A stretch of DNA of 64,000 nucleotides, taken from Lamprobacter sp046541315. Its GTDB lineage: Bacteria > Pseudomonadota > Gammaproteobacteria > Chromatiales > Chromatiaceae. This document shows positions 54,656 to 63,906 of this stretch, piece after piece. Within the stretch, counting starts at the first letter, position 1, and every line of letters begins with the position of its first letter. Under the pieces are notes generated by a model. The model searched no databases and was not told where the DNA came from. It was given only the letters and a program-made list of their open reading frames with translations. The stretch lies in NCBI RefSeq assembly GCF_046541315.1, contig NZ_JBKHDN010000001.1:11996-75995 (forward strand), read 5' to 3'. Position numbers and translations under genes: made by a program.

Positions 54656-55216
54656 ATGCTCATGCGCGCCAACCGCCCCATCGTCTGCTGTCAGTATCCC
54701 CGCGCCGAGGCCGTCAACGCTCCCCTCGCGCGGGCCTTCGACGGCCTCGGCGAGGGCGATTTCGCGAGCCGCTCGCATTTCATCGACGGACGTTTCGAGA
54801 ATCTCTATCTCGATGCCGGGCAACTGCCCGGCGTCGCCGACATCCTCGCCTTCGCCGTGGAGCAGGCACGGAGCTGGCTGAGCAGCGCTCAGGCGACCTG
54901 GCTCGAAGAACCGATCGCGGCCCAGCAACCGCTGCGCGCGGGGTTTTGGGTCAATGCCATGCAGCCCGGTCAGGCCACCAGTCGCCATGCCCATGAGGAA
55001 TGCGACGAATTGGCCTCGGGCGTCTACTACGTCAGCACGCCCGAGGCGGCCGGCGACATCCTCTTCCATGATGGTCCCTTCGAGACCCGGCTGCGGCCCT
55101 GGCCGGGTCTGTTGCTGTTGTTCGACCCGGCACTCGAGCACTCGGTCGAGCGCAATCGCGGCACCGCGCGGCGACTCTCGATCGCCTTCAACATTGGTCC
55201 CAGTCAGTCCTCATGA
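54656..55216 (+). CDS. Putative 2OG-Fe(II) oxygenase (TIGR02466-like)
   Basis: A 186-residue protein. SRHAHEECDELASGVYYV holds a possible His-x-Glu/Asp iron site; AAGDILFHDGPFETR and LLLLFDPALEHSVERNRGT provide the distal His, and ARRLSIAFNI the Arg that would hold 2-oxoglutarate. This is the jelly-roll pattern of the TIGR02466 group of putative oxygenases. It starts at ATG 54656 (or 54662). It follows the FAD oxidase by 30 bases. Substrate unknown. Confidence 0.75.
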   Translation: MLMRANRPIVCCQYPRAEAVNAPLARAFDGLGEGDFASRSHFIDGRFENLYLDAGQLPGVADILAFAVEQARSWLSSAQATWLEEPIAAQQPLRAGFWVNAMQPGQATSRHAHEECDELASGVYYVSTPEAAGDILFHDGPFETRLRPWPGLLLLFDPALEHSVERNRGTARRLSIAFNIGPSQSS

Positions 55217-55241
55217 GGCCGCATGAGGCCGCATGAGGCCG
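55212..55241. repeat. Three exact 10-bp tandem repeats at the oxygenase stop codon
   Basis: CATGAGGCCG occurs three times in succession (55212-55221, 55222-55231, 55232-55241); the first copy contains the TGA stop. Slippage here would not alter the protein. Confidence 0.9.
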
Positions 55242-55427
55242 CATAGGCCCCCTGCGCACACCCAAGGACCCGCGACCTGGGCGCCGAAGCGGGCGCTCCA
55301 TGAGCCCGATAAGCATTCAACCTAGTGCAACGCTGCTGAAGTCTCGATACATGCTGATGACTCACACCGTTGTCGATATTGGAGCTTGGGCACTTTCGGA
55401 CGGTATCGAATCTTTGGCAGCATTACG

Positions 55428-55850
55428 CTAGCGTCGCGCGCGTTCGGAGTCCCGCTCGCCCTCGATCTCGATCAGGCGCTCCATCTCGGCGATCCGAATC
55501 CGCCGCCCGTCGAGCGTGCGAAAGCGGCGGCCGTCGATCTCGCCGCGCCGCGCCTCATAGTGCTCGGTCTCGCCGGTATAGATGTTGACCACCTGGAGCT
55601 GAACGATCTCGCGCGCTTGCTGCCAGTCCTGGAACAGATAGAACCCGCTACCACCGAGCATCAGTACCACGACCCCATAGGCCGCGAGCTTGACCGCGCC
55701 ACGCGGCATCAGCGGCCCCGCCGCCGGAGCGCGCGCGTTCGTCAACGCTCGCGGTCGCGGCGGTTGATCGCCCTCGGCACGCCAACGCTTGCGCACCACG
55801 AGCCAGGCCACCAGGATCACCGTGGCGGTTAACAGGAGTTTTGTGAACAT
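55428..55850 (-). CDS. Two-helix membrane protein of unknown function
   Basis: A 140-residue protein. An N-terminal helix (LLLTATVILVAWLVV) is followed by a basic Pro/Ala-rich loop, a second helix (AAYGVVVLMLGGSGFYLF), and a soluble C-terminal domain with QLQVVNIYTGETEHYEARRG and DGRRFRTLDGRRIRIAEMER. ATG 55850 (MFTKLL) is chosen. It stands alone and diverges from the ankyrin lipoprotein. I do not recognise a family. Confidence 0.7.
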   Translation of the reverse strand: MFTKLLLTATVILVAWLVVRKRWRAEGDQPPRPRALTNARAPAAGPLMPRGAVKLAAYGVVVLMLGGSGFYLFQDWQQAREIVQLQVVNIYTGETEHYEARRGEIDGRRFRTLDGRRIRIAEMERLIEIEGERDSERARR

Positions 55851-55984
55851 GACCCGATACGCTACCACGAGCCCCCACCCGGGACCATTGCCGAGCACCA
55901 CGGGTCATCATCTTGTTTGGCGGCACCCGCCGGGCTTACCATCGGTCGTTCGAGTCTACCGTCGCGCAACCGCCACCGAGTCCC

Positions 55985-56635
55985 ATGCCTTCGCTTCCCA
56001 TCCCGATCATCGTCCTGGCGAGCCTTGGACTGCTGGTCGCTTGTGACGAGCCGCGCCCACCGAGCGTCAACCTGTATCGCGCTGTTCAGAGTGGCGACCT
56101 CGATCAGATCAAACGGCACATGTTCTGGAAGACCGAGATCAACCAGCCCGGCCCCGATGGCGACTATCCGCTGCATGTCGCCGTCAGCCAGGGACGGGTC
56201 GTCATCGCGCGCGCGTTGCTCAAGGAGGGCGCGCGGCTCGATGTGCGCGACGCGCGCGGCCGCACCCCCTTGCATGTCGCGCTCGCGAACGGCAAGGTTC
56301 AGAGCGCTGAGCTGCTGCTGCGAGAGGGGGCCGATGACGATCTGCAAGCACTGCTGTTCGAGCTTGCCGAGGTCCAGGCGCTCGATCCCGACACCATCAA
56401 GCTGCTGACCGCCCGCGGGGTCGATCTCAACGCCACCAATGCTCAAGGCCGACCACCGCTGCATCTGGCGGTCGCCGCCGACGATGTCAAACTGGCCAAG
56501 CAGCTGATCAGCGCCGGCGCCGACGTCAATCTCACCGACAGCAACGGCACCAGCGCGCTGGAGATCGCCCTGGAGCAGGATCAGTCCACCATGATCACCC
56601 TGCTCAAGCAGTATGGCGCCGAACGCTCACGCTGA
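55985..56635 (+). CDS. Ankyrin-repeat lipoprotein
   Basis: A 216-residue protein with a lipoprotein signal (PIIVLASLGLLVAC; lipobox LVAC). The body has ankyrin repeats: DGDYPLHVAVSQGRVVIARA, RGRTPLHVALANGKVQSAEL, then QGRPPLHLAVAADDVKLAKQ and a last GTSALEIALEQDQSTMITLL. One degenerate repeat lies between. ATG 55985 gives the signal; earlier codons are not conserved-looking. It probably mediates protein contacts on the periplasmic side of a membrane; no partner is evident. Confidence 0.88.
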   Translation: MPSLPIPIIVLASLGLLVACDEPRPPSVNLYRAVQSGDLDQIKRHMFWKTEINQPGPDGDYPLHVAVSQGRVVIARALLKEGARLDVRDARGRTPLHVALANGKVQSAELLLREGADDDLQALLFELAEVQALDPDTIKLLTARGVDLNATNAQGRPPLHLAVAADDVKLAKQLISAGADVNLTDSNGTSALEIALEQDQSTMITLLKQYGAERSR

Positions 56636-56690
56636 CCGAGAGCAGAAACCGGATACCGAAGACAACCCACAAACAACAAGGAGCCCCGGC

Positions 56691-56987
56691 ATGACTGACA
56701 AGGTCGACGATCTGACCATCACCTATACCGAAGGCGACATCGAAACCACCAAGGAACTCGACAAGGTCATCCTGTCTAAGGGCAGCTGGGCCACGGTGCT
56801 CTATCGCTACCAGGACTGGGATCGAGCCAAGGAGGCCTACGGCCCCGAGCGCTACACCATCCGCCGCTACCAAAAACGTGGCGGCGAGTATCGGCAACAA
56901 TCGAAGTTCAACATCTCCAGCCGGGCCCAGGCCCAGGCGCTGGTCGACGCGCTCCAGGGCTGGCTCGCCGATAACCCGAGCGAATAA
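56691..56987 (+). CDS. Small soluble protein of unknown function
   Basis: A 98-residue charged protein starting MTDKVDDLTITYTEGDIETT at ATG 56691, with AAGGAG 8 bases upstream deciding the start. Body: LDKVILSKGSWATVLYRYQD, RYTIRRYQKRGGEYRQQSKF and a C-terminal helix ISSRAQAQALVDALQGWLAD. No signal or helix in a membrane. It lies between the ankyrin lipoprotein (55 bases) and an SDR (18 bases), all on the plus strand. The function is unknown. Confidence 0.78.
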   Translation: MTDKVDDLTITYTEGDIETTKELDKVILSKGSWATVLYRYQDWDRAKEAYGPERYTIRRYQKRGGEYRQQSKFNISSRAQAQALVDALQGWLADNPSE

Positions 56988-57005
56988 CGCGGAGAGGCTC
57001 TCGCA

Positions 57006-57749
57006 ATGACCGATCTCACTCATAAGGTCGCCCTGATCACCGGCGCCAGTCGCGGCCTCGGCGCCGGACTCGCGACCCGCTTCCTCGAGCGCGGCCTGCG
57101 GGTCGCGGCCTGTGCCCGCACGCAGCCTGCGCTCGCCGGCACCGCGGATCGGATCCTGACCATGGCCGCCGATGTCACCGACAGCGAGGCCATCTCACGC
57201 CTTTGCGAGGCCGCAGTCGCGCGTTTCGGGCGCATCGATCTGTGGATCAACAATGCCGGGCTACTGGCACCCATCGGCCCGCTGCGCGACAACGACCCGG
57301 CCGCGTTCGCGCGTCACATCGAGGTCAATGTGGTCGGCGTCTTCAATGGCAGTCAGGCCTTCATTCGCCATCTGCGCGCGCGCGGTGGCGAGGGCGTGCT
57401 GCTGAATATCAGCTCGGGCGCGGCCCGCAACGCCTATGCCGGCTGGTCCGCCTACTGCGCCGGCAAGGCGGCGGTGGATCGCATGAGCGAGTCGATCGCG
57501 CTGGAAGAGACCGACAGCGGGCTGCGCGTGCATGCCGTCGCGCCCGGCATCATCGACACCGACATGCAGGCGATGATCCGCGACTGCTCGCCGGAACAGT
57601 TCCCGCGCGTGCAGAAATTCCTCGATCTCAAGGCCAATGACGGCTTCAGCTCGCCGGCCTTCGTGGCCGATCGCCTGCTCGATCTGGCCTTCGGTCCTGA
57701 TGGAGCCGAACAGCCGGTGGCGATGAGTTTGCCGCTGGAAAAGGGCTGA
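57006..57749 (+). CDS. Short-chain dehydrogenase/reductase
   Basis: A 247-residue classical SDR. The cofactor site is ALITGASRGLGAGLATRFLE (TGxxxGxG); NNAG is present in LWINNAGLLAPIG; the catalytic Ser is in LNISSGAARNA and the Tyr/Lys pair in AYCAGKAAVDRMSE. AGIIDTDMQAMIRD follows. Overall it resembles the YwfD/sepiapterin-reductase-like group, but the substrate cannot be told. It starts 18 bases after the small gene, so the two are probably co-transcribed. It is convergent with ppdK. Confidence 0.9.
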   Translation: MTDLTHKVALITGASRGLGAGLATRFLERGLRVAACARTQPALAGTADRILTMAADVTDSEAISRLCEAAVARFGRIDLWINNAGLLAPIGPLRDNDPAAFARHIEVNVVGVFNGSQAFIRHLRARGGEGVLLNISSGAARNAYAGWSAYCAGKAAVDRMSESIALEETDSGLRVHAVAPGIIDTDMQAMIRDCSPEQFPRVQKFLDLKANDGFSSPAFVADRLLDLAFGPDGAEQPVAMSLPLEKG

Positions 57750-57799
57750 GGAGCCTATCGCCCAGCCGCATCTCGGCCGGGCGCGGTGGCTAGCGGTGA

Positions 57800-60574
57800 T
57801 TATTGCGCCCGATGCTTCAACGCCGCTTGCGCCGCCGCAAGCCGCGCGACCGGCACCCGTGGACCGGAGCAGCTCACATAGTCAAGCCCGGCCTCGTCAC
57901 AGAACGAGATCGACGCCGGATGACCGCCATGCTCGCCGCAGATGCCAACGTGCAGATCCTGGCGCGCTCCACGCCCCCACTCAACCGCTAACTGCATCAG
58001 CTTGCCGACGCCCTTCTCGTCGAGCACCTCGAACGGGTTGTCCTGCAACACATTCGACTGGTTGTAGAGCGGCAGGAACTTGTTCTCGGCATCCTCGCGC
58101 GAGAACGAGAACACGGCTTGCGTCAAGTCATTGGTGCCGAACGAGAAGAACTCGGCTTCCGCGGCCAGCGACTCGGCCCGCATGCAGGCCCGCACGACCT
58201 CGATCATGGTGCCGAATTTGTACTTGACCGGCTGACCGTGCTTGGCCTCGACTTCGGCATGGGCCTCGTCGACATAGGCCTTGACGCGCCTGAGTTCCTG
58301 CACCGTACAGACCTGCGGCACCTTGATCTGCGGCTGAATCTCGATGCCGGCCTGGGCGCACTCGGCCGCCGCTTCCAGAATCGCGCGCACCTGCATCTTG
58401 TAGATCTCGGGAAACGAGATGCCAAGGCGCACGCCGCGATGCCCGAGCATGGGGTTGGTCTCGTGCAGAATGCGCACCTTCTTCAGCATCGCTTCCTTCT
58501 TCGCGATCGCCTCCTCGACCATCATCGGGTCCATCACCCGGCGCACGGCGTCGAAGTCGTCGCGCGCCTTCTCCGGCGTGTGCAGCAGCCCCATCGAGCC
58601 GGCCAGCGCGGTCATGCCGCGCGTGGCGCCGGCGAGCGCACGCAGATCCTCGAGGTCTTGCAGGAGCTGATGTTCATCCGGCAGGAATTCATGGATCGGC
58701 GGATCGAGCAGGCGGATGGTGACCGGATTCGGCGCCATCACCTCGAACAGCTCGCGGAAGTCTTGCCGTTGCAGCGGCAGTAGCGCCTCCAGGGCGGCGT
58801 CGCGCTGCTCGGTGGTCTCGGCGACGATCATCTCGATCACCAGCGGCAGGCGCTCGGTGGCGTTGAACATGCGCTCGGTGCGCGCCAGCCCGATGCCGAC
58901 CGCGCCGTACTTGCGCGCGTTGCGGGCATCCTCGGGGGTGTCGGCGTTGGCCATCACCTTCAGCCGCGCGACCTCGTCGGCCCATTGCAGCAGGGTCGAG
59001 AGTTCGGGCGTGAACTCCGGCTCCACGGTCGGGATCTCACCCAGATAGACGCGCCCCGACGAGCCATCGATGGTGATGGTGTCGCCCTCCTTGAAGCTGG
59101 TGGCGCCAACGGTCGCCTCGCGCCGCGAGACATCGACACTGATGCCCTCGGCACCGGCGACACAGGGCTTGCCCATGCCGCGCGCGACCACCGCCGCGTG
59201 CGAGGTCTTACCGCCGCGCGCGGTCAGGATGCCTTTGGAGGCAAAGAAACCATGGATATCCTCGGGCTTGGTCTCCTCGCGCACCAGGATCACCTTCTGC
59301 CCCAGATCATGGCCGAGCTGATGGGCGCGGTCGGCATCGAACACCGCGACGCCGGCGGCCGCGCCCGGCGAGGCCGGCAGCCCCTGGGCGACCGGCTCGA
59401 CCCGGGAACTTGGGTCCAGGCGCGGAAACAGCATCTGCTCGAGGCTGATCGGATCGATGCGCTGCAAGGCCTGCTCCTTGCTGATCAGGCCCTCCTGCTC
59501 CATCTCTACCGAGGTGCGCACCATCGCGTGCGCGTTCATCTTGCCATTGCGGGTCTGTAGGCAATAGAGCACGCCGCGCTCGATGGTGAACTCGAAGTCC
59601 TGCACCTCACGATAGTGACTCTCGAGCTTAGCGCGCAGCTCGGCCAACTCCTCGGCGATCTCCGGCATCTCGACCTTGAGGCGATCGAGCGGCTTCGGTG
59701 TGCGGATGCCGGCGACGACATCCTCGCCTTGGGCGTTGATCAGATATTCGCCGTAGAGCGCGTTCTCGCCGGTGCCGGGATTGCGGGTGAAGCCGACCCC
59801 GGTGGCCGAGTCGTTGCCACGGTTGCCGAACACCATGGTGCAGATGTTCACCGCGGTACCGTTGGCCATCTCCGGGGTGATGTGGAACTGCTTGCGATAG
59901 TCGACCGCGCGCCGCCCCATCCAGCTGTCGAAGACCGCCTTGATCGCGATCTCGAGCTGGACCATCGGGTCCGCCGGGAACGGCTTGCCGGTATGCTCCT
60001 CGACCACCTTGAGGAAACGCTCGCTCATCTCCTTGAGATCGATGGCCGTCAGATCGACATCCTGCTTGGCATGGGCGGCCTCTTTGATGGCGTTGAATTC
60101 CTTGTCGAAGGCCTCGTCGGGAACGCCCAGGGCGACCTTGCCGAAGAGTTGGATGAAGCGCCGATAGGAGTCGTAGCCGAAGCGATCGTCGCCGGTGGCC
60201 TTGATCTCGCCCATCAAGGTCTTCTGGTTGAGACCGAGGTTGAGGATGGTATCCATCATGCCCGGCATCGACATCGCCGAGCCCGAGCGCACCGAGACCA
60301 GCAGCGGGTTGTCGGGATCGCCGAAGCCCTTGCCGGTCTTGCGCTCCAGGGCCTCCATCTGCTCGCGCACCTGATCCATCACGCCGGCCGGCAACTGGTG
60401 CTCGGGCTGCTCCAGATAGGCCAAGCAGGCCTCGGTGGTGATCACGAAGCCGGGCGGCACGTTGAGGCCGATCTGCGTCATCTCGCAGAGGTTGGCGCCC
60501 TTGCCGCCTAGCAGCTTCTTGTTCTTGCCATCGCCTTCCTCGAAGGCGAAGACCCATTTGTTCGCTTCAGTCAT
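57800..60574 (-). CDS. ppdK: Pyruvate, phosphate dikinase
   Basis: A 924-residue enzyme interconverting pyruvate + ATP + Pi and PEP + AMP + PPi. N-terminal ATP-grasp domain (FEEGDGKNKKLLGGKGANLC); phospho-carrier His in TARGGKTSHAAVVARGMGKP; C-terminal TIM barrel with EFFSFGTNDLTQAVFSFSRE and the catalytic Cys loop VGICGEHGGHPAS. Length is normal for bacterial PPDK. The PPi produced could feed the membrane pyrophosphatase at 17.7 kb. GAGGACC stands before the ATG. It is divergent from valS. Confidence 0.97.
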   Translation of the reverse strand: MTEANKWVFAFEEGDGKNKKLLGGKGANLCEMTQIGLNVPPGFVITTEACLAYLEQPEHQLPAGVMDQVREQMEALERKTGKGFGDPDNPLLVSVRSGSAMSMPGMMDTILNLGLNQKTLMGEIKATGDDRFGYDSYRRFIQLFGKVALGVPDEAFDKEFNAIKEAAHAKQDVDLTAIDLKEMSERFLKVVEEHTGKPFPADPMVQLEIAIKAVFDSWMGRRAVDYRKQFHITPEMANGTAVNICTMVFGNRGNDSATGVGFTRNPGTGENALYGEYLINAQGEDVVAGIRTPKPLDRLKVEMPEIAEELAELRAKLESHYREVQDFEFTIERGVLYCLQTRNGKMNAHAMVRTSVEMEQEGLISKEQALQRIDPISLEQMLFPRLDPSSRVEPVAQGLPASPGAAAGVAVFDADRAHQLGHDLGQKVILVREETKPEDIHGFFASKGILTARGGKTSHAAVVARGMGKPCVAGAEGISVDVSRREATVGATSFKEGDTITIDGSSGRVYLGEIPTVEPEFTPELSTLLQWADEVARLKVMANADTPEDARNARKYGAVGIGLARTERMFNATERLPLVIEMIVAETTEQRDAALEALLPLQRQDFRELFEVMAPNPVTIRLLDPPIHEFLPDEHQLLQDLEDLRALAGATRGMTALAGSMGLLHTPEKARDDFDAVRRVMDPMMVEEAIAKKEAMLKKVRILHETNPMLGHRGVRLGISFPEIYKMQVRAILEAAAECAQAGIEIQPQIKVPQVCTVQELRRVKAYVDEAHAEVEAKHGQPVKYKFGTMIEVVRACMRAESLAAEAEFFSFGTNDLTQAVFSFSREDAENKFLPLYNQSNVLQDNPFEVLDEKGVGKLMQLAVEWGRGARQDLHVGICGEHGGHPASISFCDEAGLDYVSCSGPRVPVARLAAAQAALKHRAQ

Positions 60575-60750
60575 GTTCTCGGTCCTCGGTTGGGATGATC
60601 AATGCTGTGTATTTGAACGAGCACAGCGGCGGTTGGGAAGTGTCCGAAATCAACTGGTCATGGAAAGGGGGCAGCGTCTGCGCTCGCCAGGCCCCGGCAA
60701 CACCGAGCATGGGGCCTGCCAGCGGCACCAACCAACGCCCTCAAGCCGTT

Positions 60751-60756
60751 TATACT
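60751..60756 (+). promoter_or_regulatory. Possible -10 box of valS
   Basis: TATACT at 60751-60756, preceded by TT and followed by a GC-rich discriminator (GCGGGCCC), about 100 bases before valS. The -35 region shows no clear match, so this is weak. Confidence 0.3.
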
Positions 60757-60858
60757 GCGGGCCCTAACGCCCGCCCTGCTCGCCACCGCGATCGCGAGCG
60801 GACACGCACAGACCTCGACACCGTATCAGCGCCCATCGAAACGCGCAGGATTTCCGCC

Positions 60859-63800
60859 ATGTTGGACAAGACCTACGACCCCAAGACCATCGAGACCGCC
60901 TGGTATCGGCGCTGGGAGCAAGCCGGCTGGTTCGCGCCAGACCTGAAACCAGCAGCCGGTCCCGATCGCCAGGGCGGTCAAGGCCCGGATGACCCCGCGG
61001 CGGCGCCGTTCTGCATCATGATTCCGCCGCCGAACGTCACCGGCAGCTTGCACATGGGGCACGGCTTCAACAACGCCATCATGGACGCATTGGTACGTTA
61101 TCACCGTATGCGCGGCGAACCCACTCTTTGGCAGCCGGGCACCGATCATGCCGGCATCGCGACCCAGATGGTGGTCGAACGGCAGCTGGAGGCCGAGGGC
61201 CAGACCCGCCACGACCTCGGCCGCGAGGCCTTCGTCGAACGCATCTGGCAGTGGAAGGCCGAATCGGGCGGCACCATCACCCAGCAGCTGCGCCGACTCG
61301 GCTCCTCGCTCGACTGGCGGCACGAACGCTTCACCATGGACGCGGGTCTCTCCAACGCGGTGCGCGAAGTCTTCGTGCGGCTGTTCGAGGAGGGGCTGAT
61401 CTATCGCGGCAAGCGGCTGGTGAACTGGGACCCGGTGCTGCACACCGCGATCTCGGATCTGGAGGTGGTCGCCGAGGAAGAGGCCGGCCATATGTGGGAT
61501 CTCAAGTACCCGCTGAGCAATGGCACCGGCGCCATGATCGTCTCCACCACCCGCCCGGAAACGCTGCTCGGCGACTGCGCGGTGGCGGTGAATCCCGACG
61601 ATGAGCGCTACCGGCACCTGATCGGCGAAACCGTGGAGCTGCCGCTCACCGGCCGGCGCATCCCGATCATCGCCGACGAGCACGCCGATCCCGAACTCGG
61701 TACCGGCTGCGTGAAGATCACCCCGGCGCACGATTTCAACGACCATGCCGTCTGGCAGCGCCACCGCGACGAGACGCCGATCGCCGATCAGCCGCACGGC
61801 GGCCTGATCAACATCTTCACCGCCGATGCCGCGATCCGCGCCAACACCGCCGAGGAAGGCGCCTTGATCCCGAGCGCCTACAGCGGCCTCGACCGCTTCC
61901 AGGCGCGCACGCGTATCCTCGCCGACCTCAAGGCCCAGGGACTGCTGGCGCAGGTGCGCGAGCATCGGCTGATGGTCCCGCGCGGGGACCGCTCCGGCGC
62001 CATCGTCGAGCCTTATTTGACCGATCAGTGGTATGTGCGCATCGCGCCGCTGGCCAAGCCGGCGATCGCCGCCGTCGAGGACGGGCGCATCCGCTTCGTC
62101 CCCGATAACTGGAAGAACACCTACTACGAGTGGATGCACAATATCCAGGACTGGTGCATCAGCCGCCAGCTCTGGTGGGGCCATCGCATTCCGGCCTGGT
62201 ACGACGATGAGGGTAACATCTATGTCGGCCGGAGCGAGGCCGAGGTGCGCAATCGGCACGGACTCGGCGACGACTATCCGCTGCGCCAGGACGAGGACGT
62301 GCTCGACACCTGGTTCAGCTCCGCGCTCTGGCCCTTCAGTACGCTGGGTTGGCCCGAACAGAGCGAGCGGCTTGCGACCTTCTACCCGACCTCGGTATTG
62401 ATCACCGGCTTCGACATCATCTTTTTCTGGGTCGCCCGGATGATCATGATGGGGCTCAAGTTCATGGGCGACGTGCCCTTCCGCGATGTTTACATCCACG
62501 GCCTGGTGCGCGATGCCCAGGGCAACAAGATGTCGAAATCCAAGGGCAACGTGCTCGACCCCATCGATCTGATCGACGGCATCGAGCTGGAACCCCTGGT
62601 CGAGAAGCGCACCAAGGGCATGATGCAGCCGCAGCTGGCCGAGAAGATCGCCGAGCAGACGCGCAAGGAGTTCCCCGACGGCATCCCCGCCTTCGGCACC
62701 GATGCGCTGCGCTTCACCTTCGCCGCGCTCGCCACCACCGGCCGCGATATCAAACTCGACCTGGGTCGCGTCGAGGGCTATCGCAACTTCTGCAACAAGC
62801 TCTGGAATGCCTCGCGCTATGTGTTGATGAACACCGAGGGACAGGATTGTGGGGCCGGGCTCAGCGCTGGCGCGAGCCCACTCACCAGTCCAAGCCCGGA
62901 AACCGACTCAGTCAGCCAGGGCCAGGCGGCTCAGAGCACAGATCGAGAGCTGGCCCACGCTGGGTCCGGCGCGGTTTCGACATCCAATCCCGCGTCCGAT
63001 CGAGACAGCAAACCGGGGCCACTGGAGTTCAGCGCCGCCGATCGATGGATTCGGAGTCGCTTGAACGCGACCGTCGCGACCGTGCGCGAGGCCCTCGACG
63101 CCTACCGCTTCGACCTCGCCGCCCAGGCCATCTACGAGTTCACCTGGAGCGAATTCTGCGACTGGTACCTGGAACTCTCGAAGCCGGTGCTGACCCGTGC
63201 GAGCGCCAGTGACGCCGCCAAGCGCGGCACCCGCTGGACCCTGGTGCAGACGCTGGAAACGCTGCTGCGCCTCGCCCACCCGTTCATGCCCTTCATCAGC
63301 GAGGAGATCTGGCAGAAGGTCCGGCCACTGGCTGGCGTCGATCGGCCAGCAACCCGCGAGCCTTGCGCCGCAACCATCATGCTCGCCCCCTATCCGACTC
63401 CGGAGACTGACCTCGAGGATGCCGAGGCCGAGGCCGAGATCCATTGGGTGCAGCAGTTCATCCTGGGGGTGCGCCGCATCAAGGGCGAGATGAACATCGC
63501 GCCCTCCAAGCCCCTGCCGGTGCTCATTGCCAATGCTCAGGAGCGCGATCGGCGCTGGCTCGAACAGGCCCGACCCTACCTCGATTTCCTCGCCCGCACC
63601 GAATCGATCGCCCTCCTCGACGACGAGGCCGCAGCCCCCGAATCCGCCATCGCCTTGGTCGGCGCGATGAAGATCCTGATCCCCATGGCCGGCCTCATCG
63701 ACAAAGACGCCGAACTCAAGCGCCTCGACAAGGAGATCGCCAAGCTCGGCGCCGACATCGAACGCATCGAACACAAACTCGCCAACCCGAGTTTTGTCGA

Positions 63801-63906
63801 CAAGGCGCCGACTCAGGTGGTGCAAAAGGAGCGAGAGCGGCTGGCCGAACAAGGCGCCGCCCTCGCGAACCTCAGCACGCAACGGACGCGAATCGCTGCG
63901 CTCTAA
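60859..63906 (+). CDS. valS: Valyl-tRNA synthetase with an inserted low-complexity segment
   Basis: A 1015-residue class I synthetase. HIGH motif as NVTGSLHMGHGFNNAIMDAL; KMSKS as NKMSKSKGNVLDPIDLI; editing domain around TTRPETLLGDCAVAVNPDD; C-terminal coiled coil DKDAELKRLDKEIAKLGADI. Just after NTEGQDCG, about residues 665-719 form a Ser/Ala/Pro/Gln-rich insertion before LEFSAADRWIRSRL; E. coli joins these segments with only about six residues. This explains the size over the E. coli 951. ATG 60859 (MLDKTYDPKTIE) is the conserved start. It diverges from ppdK. Confidence 0.97.
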   Translation: MLDKTYDPKTIETAWYRRWEQAGWFAPDLKPAAGPDRQGGQGPDDPAAAPFCIMIPPPNVTGSLHMGHGFNNAIMDALVRYHRMRGEPTLWQPGTDHAGIATQMVVERQLEAEGQTRHDLGREAFVERIWQWKAESGGTITQQLRRLGSSLDWRHERFTMDAGLSNAVREVFVRLFEEGLIYRGKRLVNWDPVLHTAISDLEVVAEEEAGHMWDLKYPLSNGTGAMIVSTTRPETLLGDCAVAVNPDDERYRHLIGETVELPLTGRRIPIIADEHADPELGTGCVKITPAHDFNDHAVWQRHRDETPIADQPHGGLINIFTADAAIRANTAEEGALIPSAYSGLDRFQARTRILADLKAQGLLAQVREHRLMVPRGDRSGAIVEPYLTDQWYVRIAPLAKPAIAAVEDGRIRFVPDNWKNTYYEWMHNIQDWCISRQLWWGHRIPAWYDDEGNIYVGRSEAEVRNRHGLGDDYPLRQDEDVLDTWFSSALWPFSTLGWPEQSERLATFYPTSVLITGFDIIFFWVARMIMMGLKFMGDVPFRDVYIHGLVRDAQGNKMSKSKGNVLDPIDLIDGIELEPLVEKRTKGMMQPQLAEKIAEQTRKEFPDGIPAFGTDALRFTFAALATTGRDIKLDLGRVEGYRNFCNKLWNASRYVLMNTEGQDCGAGLSAGASPLTSPSPETDSVSQGQAAQSTDRELAHAGSGAVSTSNPASDRDSKPGPLEFSAADRWIRSRLNATVATVREALDAYRFDLAAQAIYEFTWSEFCDWYLELSKPVLTRASASDAAKRGTRWTLVQTLETLLRLAHPFMPFISEEIWQKVRPLAGVDRPATREPCAATIMLAPYPTPETDLEDAEAEAEIHWVQQFILGVRRIKGEMNIAPSKPLPVLIANAQERDRRWLEQARPYLDFLARTESIALLDDEAAAPESAIALVGAMKILIPMAGLIDKDAELKRLDKEIAKLGADIERIEHKLANPSFVDKAPTQVVQKERERLAEQGAALANLSTQRTRIAAL

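Noticed and set aside
55242..55427. Somewhat AT-richer gap after the triple repeat
   Set aside because: Looked for a transposase remnant, small gene or hairpin; nothing recognisable in six frames.
60826..62499. 557-codon open frame on the minus strand
   Set aside because: Antisense to valS, no motif.
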